64,000 bases of DNA. It comes from Istiophorus platypterus (lineage: Eukaryota > Chordata > Actinopteri > Istiophoriformes > Istiophoridae). The notes beneath the pieces are model-generated. The model made no database searches. It saw only the letters and a program-made list of their open reading frames with translations, and was not told where the DNA came from. Location: assembly GCA_016859345.1 (NCBI GenBank), contig CM029123.1, positions 882,001-946,000 on the forward strand, in the 5' to 3' direction. Made by a program: the position numbers and the translations under genes. This document shows, in pieces, positions 12,871 through 26,204 of this stretch (the first letter of the stretch is position 1; each line of letters opens with the position of its first letter).

Positions 12871-15800
12871 CTAAAACTTTCAATTTGTCTGGTGCTTTAC
12901 TTGCAACATGAACAATATTCAGAACTTTTCTGATATACATACAGGTTAAGAAGTGTATTAGAAAGTCAACGTAACACGCAATACAGAGCAAAAAAAAAAG
13001 TAGATTTCCTTCCTACTCTTTGCATCCAACTGATACACCATACATTTGATAAAGTCATCTTCCAGGCAGCTTACATTAATTTCACTACAGTAGGAAAAAT
13101 TTGCTGAGACTTGAAATTTGCTTTAAATGTCATATTCATCTGAAACTATGTGAGAAATGTTCTCTTTACTGCAAAAAATCATATACATCTGAAATGTGGC
13201 AAGTAGCCCAACCACACACTGTCCTTTAGGGGCCACAGGCCAAATGTTGTGAACAACAATGTGCTGCATTTTACAAGTTTATATGTCATATATCTAAGTA
13301 ATTAGTAGCAACTGTTTACTTTAGCTGTGAGCTACAGTAATATTTTCCTCTGAAATGTAGTTAAATTTAAGTATAAAGTAGCAGAAAAGGGAAATACTCA
13401 AGTGAAATATAATTACTGCAGAATTTTGCTGAAGCACAGTTCCAAAATAAATGTACATAGTTATATTCCACCTCAGGTGTCAGCATTGTCATACTGTAGT
13501 CATATAAATGGAAACCAGAGATGGCTTGGAAGGAAGTATCAACATAGTCCACCACTTGAAAATGAACTGGGGGCCAGTTCAGTTTCAGAGTACACTATAG
13601 TTAGAAGTATACTAAAAACTGAAGTGGCCTCCAGTAGTAGACAGAGGCAGTCAGCCTGACTGATCAGGCCTAGCTGCTGATCCTCTGAAAATAGGGCTGT
13701 AGTCTCTATTTGCCTTCTGCTCGGTAAGAAACCATTCCTGAGCTGCACTAGCAGTGGCATCTCTGTCCTCTATATGTCCAGATCACAGCCCCCACAGGGG
13801 AGTCTCATTCTTAGCCTGCCCAGCAACTGATAAAACACCGGCCACTTGCTCACACATCCAACAAAGTAATGTAGTCTAGTAGAAGGGCTGCTGTACTGTA
13901 TAACTTCAAATGCTGTTTTCATTTTTATGTTTAAAAAATTGTACTTATTGTTTCTGAAAAAGAGTTCAGGCTGTACCAGGTAACTTTGCAGCCCTAAATG
14001 AAAATGTGGTACTTTGAAATAGATGCTAGGGGGAACATGTTTTTTTCAGTAACTAGGTGCAGTACGATTGACTTTTACTAAGAAAAAGGAATTTAAAAAT
14101 TGAGAGCATTGGTTTGATCTCATTGTCACAGAGATTTAATGGCAACATGCAGCAAATGTTATGGTTTTCGTGCTGCAAAAAACTTATCAATCACCATAGA
14201 TTATAGTAAATGAGTTATTGAGTTTTGAAATGAAGCATTAATCTACTCAGTGTATTTGTATGTATCTAATAGAACTTTAAAGTCTTTACAATCAATAACT
14301 TGAGTCCACCCTTTCAAAACTGAGTATTATATTTTTATCCTTGCCTTGCACTTACCAGTTGTTGTATTTCGGTGTTGTATATCTGTAACTATCCTTCAGA
14401 TTTTTTTTTTTTTTTTTAGGTTTTGCACACTCAATCAGAATAATCCTTTGTTTTGAATGATTTGCTCAAGTTTACACGGATTTTATTCACTGTAGGTGCA
14501 GGCTTCCTAAATGTAATTTTAAAGGCAGTAGAATTTAACCAAGCAAACAGCATCTCAAATGGGGGATGGGCTACTCTTCACGATTCATGCTGTCATGATG
14601 ACTGGATAATTACCTTAAAACCTAGTCTCCAGCAGCTTTAAATTCTTGAGAACACAGTAACTTTCAAACAACATATTTTTTTCCTGCAGGTTTTCACATC
14701 CACTTTTGATGAGTTATACCTTCTGTCTCTGGTGCTTGCATATGTAGACTCATCTCTGCTTCCTTGCCAGGCCTTGTTTCTCATCCATCATATAGTATGT
14801 TTGACTGGCTGCACCTGATCATTTTTCCATAAATCTCAACCTAACAAAAAGCACTATATCATCAATCCTCTCCTTCACATTTCCCAAAGGATATAATTAA
14901 CTTTTCCCTGCCAATGGAATGATGGCTTAACCCTTCAGAAAGAAATAGATGGCTGAAATAATTTTATTTCAGTACTCATTTAAACCCAATTTAGCCCCTG
15001 TCAGTATGATGTATTTTCAGCTGTATGGTTATCAGCTGCATAAACAGTGTGTTGAGCAGGATGAATAATGTAGAGGAAATGGGATCTCAGGAGAGGTTGC
15101 ACAATCAACAACCTTACCTCTTTTCTATTGTCATTTTATATAGTTAGTTTTGCTTGTAAGCTTTTACCTACATGTGACTTCAGAATGTAAAGAAACACAT
15201 ACAGTATGCCTGTGTTTTATAGAGCAAAGTGCATGAGTGATGGGGCAATGTGAGCTGACTGCCAAACCTCACGAGTATCTTCAGTCATGGCCAATTACAA
15301 CTGGCAGCAGATGTTAGAGAGCGGGCAGGCACAGACAGAAGCATCCTGACAAAATAAAAGTAGAACAGCAATCAGCACACACCCTGAGGTCAGGGCCCAC
15401 CACTGCTCATGCCTTACCTCCCAGGATCTCAGTGGGACTCTGTCTCATAGAGCACCCTGCTGCTGCTAACAAGGAGTCTCACAATAGTTCTGAAGGGCTT
15501 GATACTGTAATGTTGCTTTTTTCAAACTGACCATTTGGCACCGACTCCACTGCCCCCCTGGGTTTGAGCGAGAGTGTAAGGTATGGCCAGAAGTTACTGA
15601 TATCCTGGGTGGTCATGCATGGTTCTTACAGTGTCTGGCTGGTAGCAGAATGCAGACTGTGGTCAAGATGTCTGCCCAGGTTCACTCTCCTGAGCTTAGT
15701 GAATACTCCTTAATCTCAAACACTAATCTATAGGGCGCAGACTTAGAAGACTGGACTTCGGTATTTGAATCTAGTCGTTACAAAACATTTATGAGATATT

Positions 15801-16384
15801 GAAGCCCCGTTCCACTACAGGACCTTTATAAATTAAAGTTTAGTTGAAGCTGAATTTGGACTCTGCCAAGGTGTTTATAGGAAATCTAGGTGCTTTAAGG
15901 GGCTATCAACAGTGATGCCCATCCATACTGGTCAAGAAATTTGACATTATATTACAACAAGGGAGACTACTACATAACAGAAAACGATACATAACAAACG
16001 GTCCTGGTTGGTATAAGCAGATGCATATGAAACAGTAGAGAACACTTCTATTCAGAGGGAGTTAGAGAAAAGACTTCACAGCAGCTGTTGGAAAAGGGAG
16101 ATAAAACATTCAAACAGTGCAGGGGAACAGTTAAGAGTTGCTTATAGAAAAATAAAAAATAACAATAGGTGTAGTGTTACAAACCCCAAAAACAAAAAAT
16201 GTTTCAACACACAGGACAACTGCATTGTATGTGGCCCCACTGCTTCCTTTTAAATAGGCCATATCCAAAATATCCCGTTTAAAAGAAAAAAAGTCAACTC
16301 TAGAAAGAACATCGTACCAAAACCTCCCAATGTTCTTAAAGGTTCAGGTTTATAGGAAGACCCAGGTTGCAAGTGTGCATGGAC
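12871..16384. other. no gene recognised
   Basis: AT-rich sequence with a poly(T) run at about 14400-14417. The stretch 15.25-15.70 kb is a little richer in GC, but I see neither an open frame nor a repeat family in it. Confidence 0.45.
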
Positions 16385-16625
16385 TCTGGAGGTAGAGAAC
16401 ATCGTCCATCAACTGGAAGGTAGGCGGTTAAATCTCTGGCTTCCCCAGTCTGCATGTTGAAGTGTCCTTGGGCAAGACACTAAACCCTAAATTGCCCCCA
16501 ATGTGTCATCGGTATGTGATGTTTGTTCATGTGAATACGATGTGGGAGTAGTTTAAACCACTTGGAGTCACTGATAAGACTAGAAATGTGCTGTATAAGT
16601 GCAGTCAATTTACCAATAATTAGAC
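16385..16625 (+). repeat. SINE-like repeat with tRNA-like head, copy 1
   Basis: It follows a short interspersed repeat common in fish. A B-box-like block GGTTAAATC lies near 16437, then gaagtgtccttgggcaaga (16469-16487), which is identical to 36647-36665, then a 3' part with AGACTAGAAA and a terminal GTGCAGTCAATTTA. The B box is degenerate. The exact family name is not certain. Confidence 0.7.
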
Positions 16626-19199
16626 TGGTCTCTGCAACAGAACTAATTGAACTTATGTTTGGTGGATATTGATTTAAATGTTTTGATGCATATAGAAATA
16701 AGTAATTGTTATTTTCAGATCTTGTATATCAATAGCCAAAACAAAGCTTTGTTAAAATTAGTGAGCCCACGTAACATATCTGGTCCAGCTTGAAGGATTA
16801 ACAAACTGCTGGAACCCAGGGTAGGTTTTTTTTGGGCAGAAATAAAAGAAAATTCAGCCATGAGTCTCTTTCCAGGTTTAGAGATAGAGGTGCCTGAAGT
16901 GCTGCTACCTGGAGCTGATTGTCAGTCTAAATCTGTCCAAGTTTGGATCCTTTGTTTTTCCCTGGTCTTGACTTTGTGATCCCGATGGTCCTTTCCCAGT
17001 CAAAAATGCACTATTGGTGTATCTTTGACCAAAAGGAGCACATTATGTCACATCTACCGATGTGCTACTTATTCAAGTTTTTATGAAAGATTGTTATTTT
17101 TTTGCAAATGGGGCTATGGTGTTTCATAGATACTGAGAGAAATTTAAACTAGCACTAGGAGTTCAAATAGAAAATAGAAATAATCTGCTTTCACATTTGC
17201 AAATTGCCCCCTTTTCAACCTCATATATGTATGTTTGAGAACTGTGTGTATGAGAGAGAGAATCTCTTAGCAGTAAATCTCCTTCATTGTGTTTCTTGTC
17301 TATCAACATTATGGAAAAGAAGAAAACAGATACAGTGCTAGAGGCTTTTTCTAAAACTTCAGACCTGGGAATAGACAAAAAGACTTGGTGCTGAAAATGT
17401 CATGACTCTGTGTGTTAGAGGGGCGGGTTTGAGTGTCTGCCAAGACATTTTGAGGAGCTGAGCTTTTTGAAGAAATGCTACCATAAGATAGCAAATCAAA
17501 AAGACTGCTGTATAGATGGAGGCTATGATGCCTGATGCCAAAGGAGACCTTTTTCACCCATTTGTGCACATCAATGTATCCCCAGGGAGATGATGGATCC
17601 TTTTAAAAAGACAATCCCCCCTGTGGCATAGTGATGATTAGAGGAATATATAATATAAATTTGTATTACTTTTTCTGTAGTCTTGTTTTGAGTCTTGTTC
17701 TTCAGCAAACTCTTTTTTTTTAACTACATAGATGTGGCACGTGATACTGCACATTCTGTGATTTCATCATGAACATAATCCACACCTCCAAAATGCTTTG
17801 TAAGGGCGCCTGACCCATTCCATCTGTGGGCAATTTTCATTCATAAAAATGTGAGCCAAGTGTACAAAGATTCATCCTGATGCTTCAAACCACACTGCTG
17901 GAAATTCAGCCTACAAAACCAGTGTCAGAATTTAGGCATGTCAGGCATGTTAATAGGGGATGTGTTTGAAATGATCTATGAAAATGGGAAATATTTGGAA
18001 AATTGCCACATTATATAGCATGAGTGTCAATGGATATAGTTATGAGAAAAACACTTAAAAATATTGGAATTTTGATTTTTGAATTGTCCTTCACATTCCT
18101 TGTAGAATTACTGCTATGATATGTCACAGGGACAAATATGGACCAGTGTGATACTGAACTGGAGGTTCTATTTTTATTTTCATCAGTAAATATATATATA
18201 TATTCAAATGACTTTTCTCATTAATTCATGGTAGGAAACATTGCATCACCACTTCTCCAAAATAAATAATTAGTGTACTACATTCCAGTTAGGCACAAAA
18301 GTTCCTCTGTTGCTGTTCAGTGTTACATTAGAAGCTCAAAAAAAGGAGTTTGCATGAATCCCTCAGAGGTGAATTTTATGACATTTAAGAGAGATACATG
18401 GATTACATCTGCAGGAGTCCCCACATATACCACTGTGGAGTGTAGGTTTTCACAGGGGACTCTGCTGTGGCTTGACCCAGTGCAGATGCACTGTCATCAG
18501 GAATAAAGGACATTGCAACCTGAGCCTGTACAGCCACACTCTGCTGCAGAACTGAGCTCAGACTGCCTCTAGCTCTAGGATTAATTAAAACAAAATAATG
18601 GTCTGGGATGACTGGCAGAGATCAGGTTCTTCAGATGAAAAGGAAGTAAATGAGAAGAAAACCTCCTCTGTAACTAGAGCTGAGCTGGCCATAGTAGGTG
18701 GTATGTGGATGCTGTCCCTCTGTGTCCTCACCAAGCTCATGTTGTCAACTCAAGGCCACCTATATAGTAGTGAGAAGCTTCTGTTTGTGTGCACTCACCC
18801 AGTGACCCACCCAACGCACAGTCTGAGAACACATCCAGGTCAAGGCTCCTCTTTTAATAGTGGCCACCTGCTTCTTCTGAACATAGAAAAGCTGTATCAG
18901 GATGTTAGTGTGTTGATGTCACATTTTTAGCATGTTTCAGGTTTGACAGGATATGTTCATTGTTTAGTAGGTACCCATAAAATGTGTCATCACTTGCATT
19001 TTGACAAGTATTTTGCTAAATTGCACATGATGTTTAGCATTTACATTACATCTTATCAGGGAACCACATGCGAGAAAAATCTGGACTATGATAGTCTTGT
19101 GTGCACGGATGGAAAGGCCAGAGGACATTCCTTGGAGGAACACAGTTTCCAAGAAGGAGCACAAGCCTGTATGATTGAGTTCAAGATGATGGCTGCAGG
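16626..19199. other. no gene recognised
   Basis: AT-rich. The minus-strand frames at 17163-17569 and the plus-strand frame at 18598-18930 lack family resemblance or splice context. A short AT run lies at about 18190. Confidence 0.45.
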
Positions 19200-19990
19200 C
19201 CCCCAAAGTCACTCTGTGAATTGAATTGGATCTAGGCTACCATGTGTAGCAATTAGAGGTCAATGAGCAGTGTAGTGACATGTATCCTTTTAGCCTGATC
19301 AAAAAAAGGTGTGTCACTGTATTCTGGACCAACTGCAAAGGTTTCACTGCTCATGGAAGGAGGCCTACTAGAAGAGCATTGCAGTAGTCGAAGCAAAAGA
19401 TAACCATGGCCTGTAACAAAGTGATGTCCTGAGCCAGATAAGGCCTGATTTTTTTTTTCTATTGTATAATGCAAAGCAGTAAGATGCAACATGGACGGAG
19501 AAGAACAGCTGTTCATCACACATGACATGCAGGTTTCTCATGACCTTGGCTAGGGTGACAGATGAAGAGGGGATTTTGATGTTGTGATATTGTGATGAAG
19601 AGCCTGATTGGCCAGGGTGACTAAGAGTTCAGTCTTAGAGAGATTTAGTTGAAGTTGGCATTCTGTCATCCATGTGGGTATGTCTGAGAGAAAAGCACTG
19701 ATCTGCACTTAGAATGCTGTGTTATCTGGTAGGGATGACAAGTATAGCAGGGTGTACTCTGTGTAGCAGTGATATCAGAGGCCACGTGAGCATATAAATG
19801 GACCCAGTGAAGTGGTGTATATTGCAAAGAGAAGGGGCCCAAGAACCAAGCCCTGTGGGTAGGGGATGACATAAGAATGTATGTCCTTGCCATGATACAT
19901 TGAAGGAATGTGAGATAAGTGTGATAGAGAGATAGGTTTCAAACCAAGAAAGCACTTAGCCTGAGATTAGTTCACCTCAGCTCTTTGGTG
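19200..19990 (-). mobile_element. LINE fragment: reverse transcriptase remains, catalytic box broken
   Basis: Read on the minus strand, the blocks follow a fish LINE reverse transcriptase: GPFSLQYTP near 19.84 kb (the region after PQGSVLGP), a YxDD-box relative reading CYTEYTLLYLS near 19.76 kb, a KTELLVTLANQALHHNI segment near 19.6 kb, then a LISRLDYCNALL relative near 19.38 kb and a QNAA-type end near 19.25 kb. The two catalytic aspartates of the box are replaced (YTEY). Several frameshifts are present. It is inactive. Confidence 0.75.
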
Positions 19991-21816
19991 CTTCTTAGTC
20001 TCTTTTACCTCATAGTTTTGGTTTTATGGCCCACAACTTCACTGTTTAGTCTCAGTGCTCTCATCAACCTGATTTCCAGTAGCAGCAGGCACCTTTCTCA
20101 GTGAAAAACAAACCCAGGGCAGATCCAGGAAACTGCACATTAACATTCCCACATTCCAAATGAATAATAATGTTGCTCCATGTCTGCTGGCTGTATTAAT
20201 AAGCAACCCTTTGCTAACAAGTCACATCAACTTTATATGGGGATAATACTGTATGTCAATGTTGTGTTTACAGCTTGTATTGCTGCAACTAAGCATACAA
20301 TTTTTTTTTTTATGAAGATTTAACTCTTTTTACCCAAGTGCTTTGTGGTGTATTACAAACTACAATGCCTACACCCATTATGGTGTTTTGCATGATTGGG
20401 TCAATAGGTCGATTGGCTAACTGTAATCTGTAACGGTATGTTTTGCATCCCACCCCTTGTTACTTGAATTAATTTCATTTAAGGTACGTAAAAGTTTTCA
20501 TGGAAGGAGTTTTCATGGAACACTTCAGTGTGGCAAATCTATAGGATTCTATATCCTTGCAGGCTTTCACAACCACTTAACCACTCAACCACAGGAGGTA
20601 GGCAGATGTAGTTGTCAGTGTTTCTAAGCACTGTCGCTGGTTGTTATATTTTGATATATTGGAATTTAATCTACTGCATATGTTTTGATCTTACTTGTTA
20701 TGGTAGATTTACTGCTGCTATTAACTCAATCTTAACTTATCCTATTGTGTTTATCCTTAATTATTTTCTTTGCATTTAATATATTTCATTAACTCACTGT
20801 TTGTGTAGTGCTAGGTTAGCTGGGTTAACACTAAATTAATAATGTTAACACTTTTGTTTGGTAATCGTTTCACTGAAATGCCAGCAAAGAATTAAAAAAA
20901 CTTTTAATGAAAAACGATATGTATGGCACAGGCAAAGGCGTGAGAATAATAACATTTGTACTAATTTATACTTATTCATACAGTCTAGTGTTCCATTGAT
21001 ATATACAGTTCCCTCCCTGTCAGTGCACATTTTCTAACATCAATGAAAAGGTAAATATTTTGTCCCCCAAACTAACAAGTTCTTTTTCTTTTAGAACTGT
21101 AGCCAGAGAAACATTGCACAGCTACTATATGAAGGTATTTATTGCCTGAAGCAAGAGCAGCATAATCATTAAAGCTGCATGTTGGATCAAGTTACAACAC
21201 AAATATGATGAAAATAAATACAATGTTGTGGGAATTGTAGAAGGTTCACACAAGTTAATTTTTACAGTGTACAGAGAGACCTTCATTACTCTCAGTGCCC
21301 ATGTTCCCCCTCTGCTAGCATTTTTTTGCTATTACTCACTGAAGTCAAGATTGCCCTCAAAGCTGAAAATCACTGTAGTGTGTTTTTAAGATTATTTCAA
21401 TAATCAGCCACCTCCTACTAGGCAGACATAATTTTGGATCATGCTGGAATACTTTGCATGGGCACAGACAACACATGGGTCAAAATAATAATGTTAATAC
21501 CAAGTCCTTTATGTTTCACTCACACTTTATCCCCCAACAAGACTGAATTTACAGCCTCTGGCTCTGTGAGGCTGAATTTAGGTAGTGACAACATCTTTCA
21601 CAGCTAGCAGAGGTGACGGGTCAGGTGGCAGGACCAGAGTTGAGCCATTGGGTTCAACTGTAACGTGCTACATGAGATAAAACCCACATGATGCTGATGC
21701 TGATTTTCATAGCCAACACCCCACAACTGTCTGTCAGGTTGGACCATCATTGGCCTGATATTGTGTTTACCCTGTTTCATAGGTTGTATTTCTTAATCCT
21801 GGATTAAAAGTCAGCA
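19991..21816. other. no gene recognised
   Basis: AT-rich intergenic sequence without coding or repeat traces that I can name. Confidence 0.45.
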
Positions 21817-21910
21817 TTTATATCTTCCTTCTCTAAATTAGAATGGGAAGCAGAGCTTTCGGTTATCAGGCTCCTCTACTTTGGAACCATCTTCCAATTT
21901 CCAGACTTAA
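21817..21910 (+). mobile_element. short L2-type LINE 3' fragment
   Basis: The translation of 21840-21890 contains GSRAFGYQAPLLWNHLP, the late reverse transcriptase block also present at 55.04 kb. Bases 21817-21900 match the reverse complement of 24051-24134 with 2 mismatches in 84. Confidence 0.75.
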
Positions 21911-23513
21911 AATTTTAATTAACAATCAATGTATAACATTGAATCTATTTTGAGCTCACTAAGACCATCACCATGGTCTTAATTTTATGAATGATGCAAA
22001 GTTATCTGACTGAACATAGGAGGCTTTCTCGCCATCTATAAAACAATCCAGGCGATCCATGCCTCCTCTTCTTTACCTTAGTTGCTTCTTCTGAAACAGC
22101 AATTCCACTATAACCAGTTTGTCGCAGCGGAGCAGGTGCCTTGTGTCCTTGAGGATTGGTTTCTACTTTGTATATTTTGGTAAATTAGCTTGATTTATGA
22201 GCAACAGTGGTTACATTGTTGCTTACACCTTCTTCCTTTGAAGGAGGCTTAATTGAATGCATCTAGTTAAGCAGGAAGCTTCATTTAAGCTATAGTTTTG
22301 GTAAGTGCTAAGTTGATTAGAAATCTGAGTTTGATTTGTTGTGTTTTCCCCCAGTTACTCACTGTTTTGCACTGAGTGGGGTTTTGTTTCAAACTTCCCT
22401 TGTGTCCCCAAATATAGTGAGTAGTTTTTTCATTCATGTGTTACTAGGCCCTTGTAATTTAATTGGTGATTTCCTGTTTTCCTCAGCAGCGGGCTCTGTT
22501 AATTTTTATGTTTTATCAGCCTTGAGCAGGTTAATTAGATATTTCTTAGCTGCTTATATATAGAATTCATTAAAAATGTAAGCTATTAAATACTATTACA
22601 CTGAAAGTATCCTTGGCGTGTGATACTATATACAGGCATTATCCCCTGTTTGCAGTGGGCCGACTTTATTTTGATTGATACTACATGTTGCAGTAGGTAT
22701 TAGACACAGCCTATAGACACTGGGAGACATTGGCCATTTGTAGCTAGTGGAAAAAATGGCCTCCCAGGTCTGTTGCTTCTGCCATGCAACCATGTACCCC
22801 TTCAAGAGACATAAGGAGCTAGCCAATATGTTGGATGACACCGAGCCTTAATGAGCATTAAGATAAGTCAACACCTCCTTCCTTGGACCATGGAAAGTAA
22901 AATGACTACCAGCTAAAGGTAATATTAGCTATTCGTAGTCTTGTAGGCAGACTGGGTAAAACTGAGAATCAGCATCCTGTCTTGGCCACAGTCCTGAAGA
23001 CAGGTCAGCAGAGTGTGTCCTCCCATTAGGAGCTTGATCAACCTCATGTCTTTTCACTGCATGCGATGACACTGGAAGTGATAAACTGTCTTTGCATGCT
23101 ACTGAGTGAAACCATGGTAGCACTGGAGACGGTAAGGTCTGAGCTAATGATATCATGTCAAAAATTTTGAGTGCAGCAAAGATTGCAGGACTGAATATAC
23201 CAGCCGACACTCAAGGTCCTGTTGAGGCAGGTTTTGGCTGGCATTTTCCAGTTTCCATTACTTTTGTTTCTAGCAGCACTAGATTACCTGCAAATGCTTA
23301 ATAAGGCATAGAAAAACCTTGCCAGCTCAAAAAATTTAATTTTGGCTTTCATAACCTGGAAGGCCCTAAAAACTGATTTTAGACTGGGCTGGCAGATATG
23401 CCACTAGTCGATAGAGAAATGGCCACCCTGAAGTCCAACACGTGTTGCCCAGTAAAGGAATGTAAGACTGATTTGGCATATCATCTTTATAGTGCTGCGA
23501 CACAGGCATTCTT
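21911..23513. other. no gene recognised
   Basis: The minus-strand frames at 22626-22841 and 22929-23210 do not resemble any family I know. Confidence 0.4.
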
Positions 23514-23703
23514 TAATTCAATTAAATTCAGTTTTATTTATATAGCACCAAATCATAACAGAGGTTATCTCAAGTTACTTTTCATATAGAGCAGGTATAG
23601 ACGGTGACAGTGGCAATGAAAAACTCCCTTTTAACAGGAAGAAACATTGAACAGAGCCCAGCTCATGGTGGGGGGGGGGGGGTCTGTCTCGACCAGCTGG
23701 GTT

Positions 23704-23746
<43 letters not shown>

Positions 23747-24378
23747 GAACAAAGATAGGATCGGGGGGCAGTACGTGGTCTGCAGGAAGCGAAAATAGGA
23801 GAAAGAGAGAGGAGAGAGATGAGAAACCACAAATATTCGGGATAGAGGTCAAGTTAGTAACAAGCACTGATGGGATATGAATGTGTACATATGGTGAGAG
23901 AGGAAGAGATAGGAACTTGGGAAGTCTCCCAGCAGTCTAGGCCTATAGCAGCATAACTAGGGAATGGTTCAAGCTGAGCCTGAGCCAGCCCTAACTATAA
24001 ACTAGAAGGAAAGTTTTAAGCCTACTCTTAAATGAGGAGAGGGTGTCTGCAAATTGGAAGATGGTTCCAAAGTAGAGGAGCCTGATAACCGAAAGCTCTG
24101 CCTCCTATTCTAATTTAGAGAAGGAAGATATAAAATTTTATTCTGGATTTTATAGGCAGTCGATGCAGAGAGACTAACACATGAGAAATGTGATCACTTT
24201 TTGTAGTGCCTGTCAGTACTCATGTGGCAGCATTCTGGATCAGCCAAAGAGTTTGGAGAGCCTGATAATAATGACAGCCTGATAATAATGAGTGATACAG
24301 CCTAGAAATTAGAAAAGCATGGACTAGATTTTCTGCATCATTATGAGACAGTATGTCCCAGATTTTTACAGCTACCAG
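23514..24378 (-). mobile_element. L2-type LINE, 3' part including 3' tail
   Basis: The 3' tail at 23514-23590 (minus strand: TATATGAAAAGTAACTTGAG and then a TATATAAATAAAACTGAATT-like end) matches the tail of the plus-strand copy at 55.83-55.91 kb. A (CT)n region follows, as in that copy. Further in are the GSRAF-QAPLLWNHLP block near 24.08 kb and, at 24.22-24.37 kb, NDAENLVHAFLISRLYHSLL and LIQNAAT, the reverse transcriptase thumb region. Truncated and frameshifted. Confidence 0.85.
23669..23746. repeat. poly(G) run and (GA)n microsatellite
   Basis: About 14 G in a row, a short unique spacer, then GA repeats from about 23707 to 23746. They lie inside the LINE 3' region, whose sense strand is naturally CT-rich. 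Confidence 0.97.
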
Positions 24379-24379
24379 T

Positions 24380-24620
24380 AAAAAAACCTCTGATCTGGGC
24401 ACAGATTTTGGCCAAAGAGATTGTAACCCTCCTGCAAAAAGAGGCAATTAAACGCCAGTGGGTTTTACTCAAGATATTATCTAAATCTAAAAAAAGAAAA
24501 AAAAAAAAGGCTGACCGTGTCTCATCTTTGACTTAAGGCATCTGAATTTTCATAAATGCTGCCTCTCAAGATGCTGAATACTAGAGTTCGGTGCACATTC
24601 AGATGGGCACGTGGTGCCAG
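24380..24620 (+). mobile_element. DIRS-like reverse transcriptase fragment (tentative)
   Basis: In shifting plus-strand frames: KEIVTLLQKEAIKR, GFYSRYYL (VPKK-like basic run follows), FDLRHLNFHK, then LPLKMLNT. This order matches the start of the reverse transcriptase domain of DIRS-type retrotransposons (LLQKGAI, GFYSRYFLVPKK, DLRxLN, FxMLT). It is only about 240 bases long, frameshifted, and abuts the LINE on its left. Confidence 0.5.
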
Positions 24621-25224
24621 TATAGGCCCAGGGGCTTTCAGTCTCAAGCCCCAGACTTCATAGTCTGCATGCCTAGCAAGTTGCAGAATTTGTAGCCTCT
24701 GGTAATGGTATAAAATATCCATCACAGAATTAACAGGGGTACAAGGAGGAGGTGGGGGAGTCAAATCAAATGAATTGAGTCAGACTTGAATTGCAAATTT
24801 CAGAGCTTAAGACTTGCTTGACTAACAGTGATGAAAGATTCGACTTGGTAGTTCTTTATATTGAATACTTTTTGTAGATACTGAGAAGTTAAGTTTGTTT
24901 TTTGAAACACGATCGAGTGATTTCTAGTGCGATGTGCACAAACCTGGCAACCTACAAAGATGAAGTGGACCATCAGAAGCCAACGCACAAAGAAGCTATC
25001 ATGGAGGGGGTTAAACCAAAAATATAACATTTTGATTCAACAATCATGTTGTTGATGATGCTATTAAGAACAGAAGAGAGGTATGTATGATCTGCAGGTC
25101 AAAAACCAGTGAATATACCACCACAAAATCCAACTTCATCAGTAGAAACCCACACCAGTTAAACATGCAGCATAATCATCTTACAGAACTCCTATGTGAC
25201 ATTTCATGTAACAAAATTTGTTTT
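24621..25224. other. no gene recognised
   Basis: It may include more of the DIRS-like element, but I see no further domain blocks. Confidence 0.4.
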
Positions 25225-25340
25225 CATTTGAATTTATGAAATATACACTGCCGAATCACGCAAGAGGTTATCTCAGGACGCTTTCCATTTACAGCTGGCT
25301 ACTGGGGGCTGGCTAACTACAGCAGATAACGATTGGATTT
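25225..25340 (-). mobile_element. isolated LINE 3' tail
   Basis: The plus strand shows the reverse complement of the L2-type tail (relic of tatatagcaccaaatcacaac, then gaggttatctcaggacgctt), as at 23.52 kb. There is no reverse transcriptase next to it, so it is a solo 3' end. Confidence 0.55.
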
Positions 25341-26204
25341 CCTTGGTGCCAAGCCTTGCCTCCATCAAGGCTAATATACATTTATTACATGTTCCATTGT
25401 TGATTAAGAAGCCAGAAGAATAACTAAACATGTGACACACCAAGCAAGAGAGAGGAGAGTTAGAGAGAGAGAGAGAAGCCATCACTAACTGCTATTTCTG
25501 AATAGTATGTAAACAACTCTGGGATTTGTGAGAAAATTGCTAAAGAAGGAGAGAGGTATGAGTACTTGAGCAGAAGTTATGTAAGGCATAGTCCCAATGT
25601 TCAAGGCTTAGGCCTTAGGTGGCCTAAGCCCTGAACCCTGTGACGTCACCTGAGAAGTGATGGAGTGCGAGAAGCTGCAAGGATTCTAAGTATAAATAGG
25701 AATAGGACAGCACTTTGCAATATTTTACATTACCTTGACAATGCCAAAACATGTTTTATACTATTGTGGGTTGTTGACTTTTTGTTTCAAATTTTGAATC
25801 ACCTGAGATGGTAAACTCCCAGACAGATATAATCGTCAATTCATTTTTTCAATTAGTAAATTTCTGTTTAGTAGACCCACAGCCATTGTGTCCAGTAAGG
25901 GTATTGAGGATTTACTTGACATGCATTCAGACCCTAAGACATACTGTTAACTATATGTGTTGTGGTAAAAAAAGACAACGAAAAAACTGGGGCTTCCTGC
26001 GCGTGTGTCAAACTGGGTGGTTGACACTATTACTCACAGCTACTATGGATATAATCTTCCTAGATCCACAGTTGTAGTCATAATTTACATTTGTCTTACA
26101 TGTTTTCACCTCAAATCATAATTAGACCTATATTTTTCCATAGATGATTGTAATGAAAGGATTCATTTTTATCTAAAACTGACTTAATGCTTGAGGATAA
26201 CCTT
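25341..26204. other. no gene recognised
   Basis: A short GA-rich tract lies near 25450-25480. The 89-codon plus frame at 25808-26077 has no family resemblance. Confidence 0.4.

Noticed and set aside
16385..16625. tRNA gene suggested by the B-box-like block
   Set aside because: No cloverleaf or A box of good quality; the same text recurs at 36.6 kb, as expected for a SINE-like repeat.
23647..23880. Open frames of repeated Arg-Glu or Ser-Leu
   Set aside because: Translation of the (GA)n tract in the LINE 3' region.
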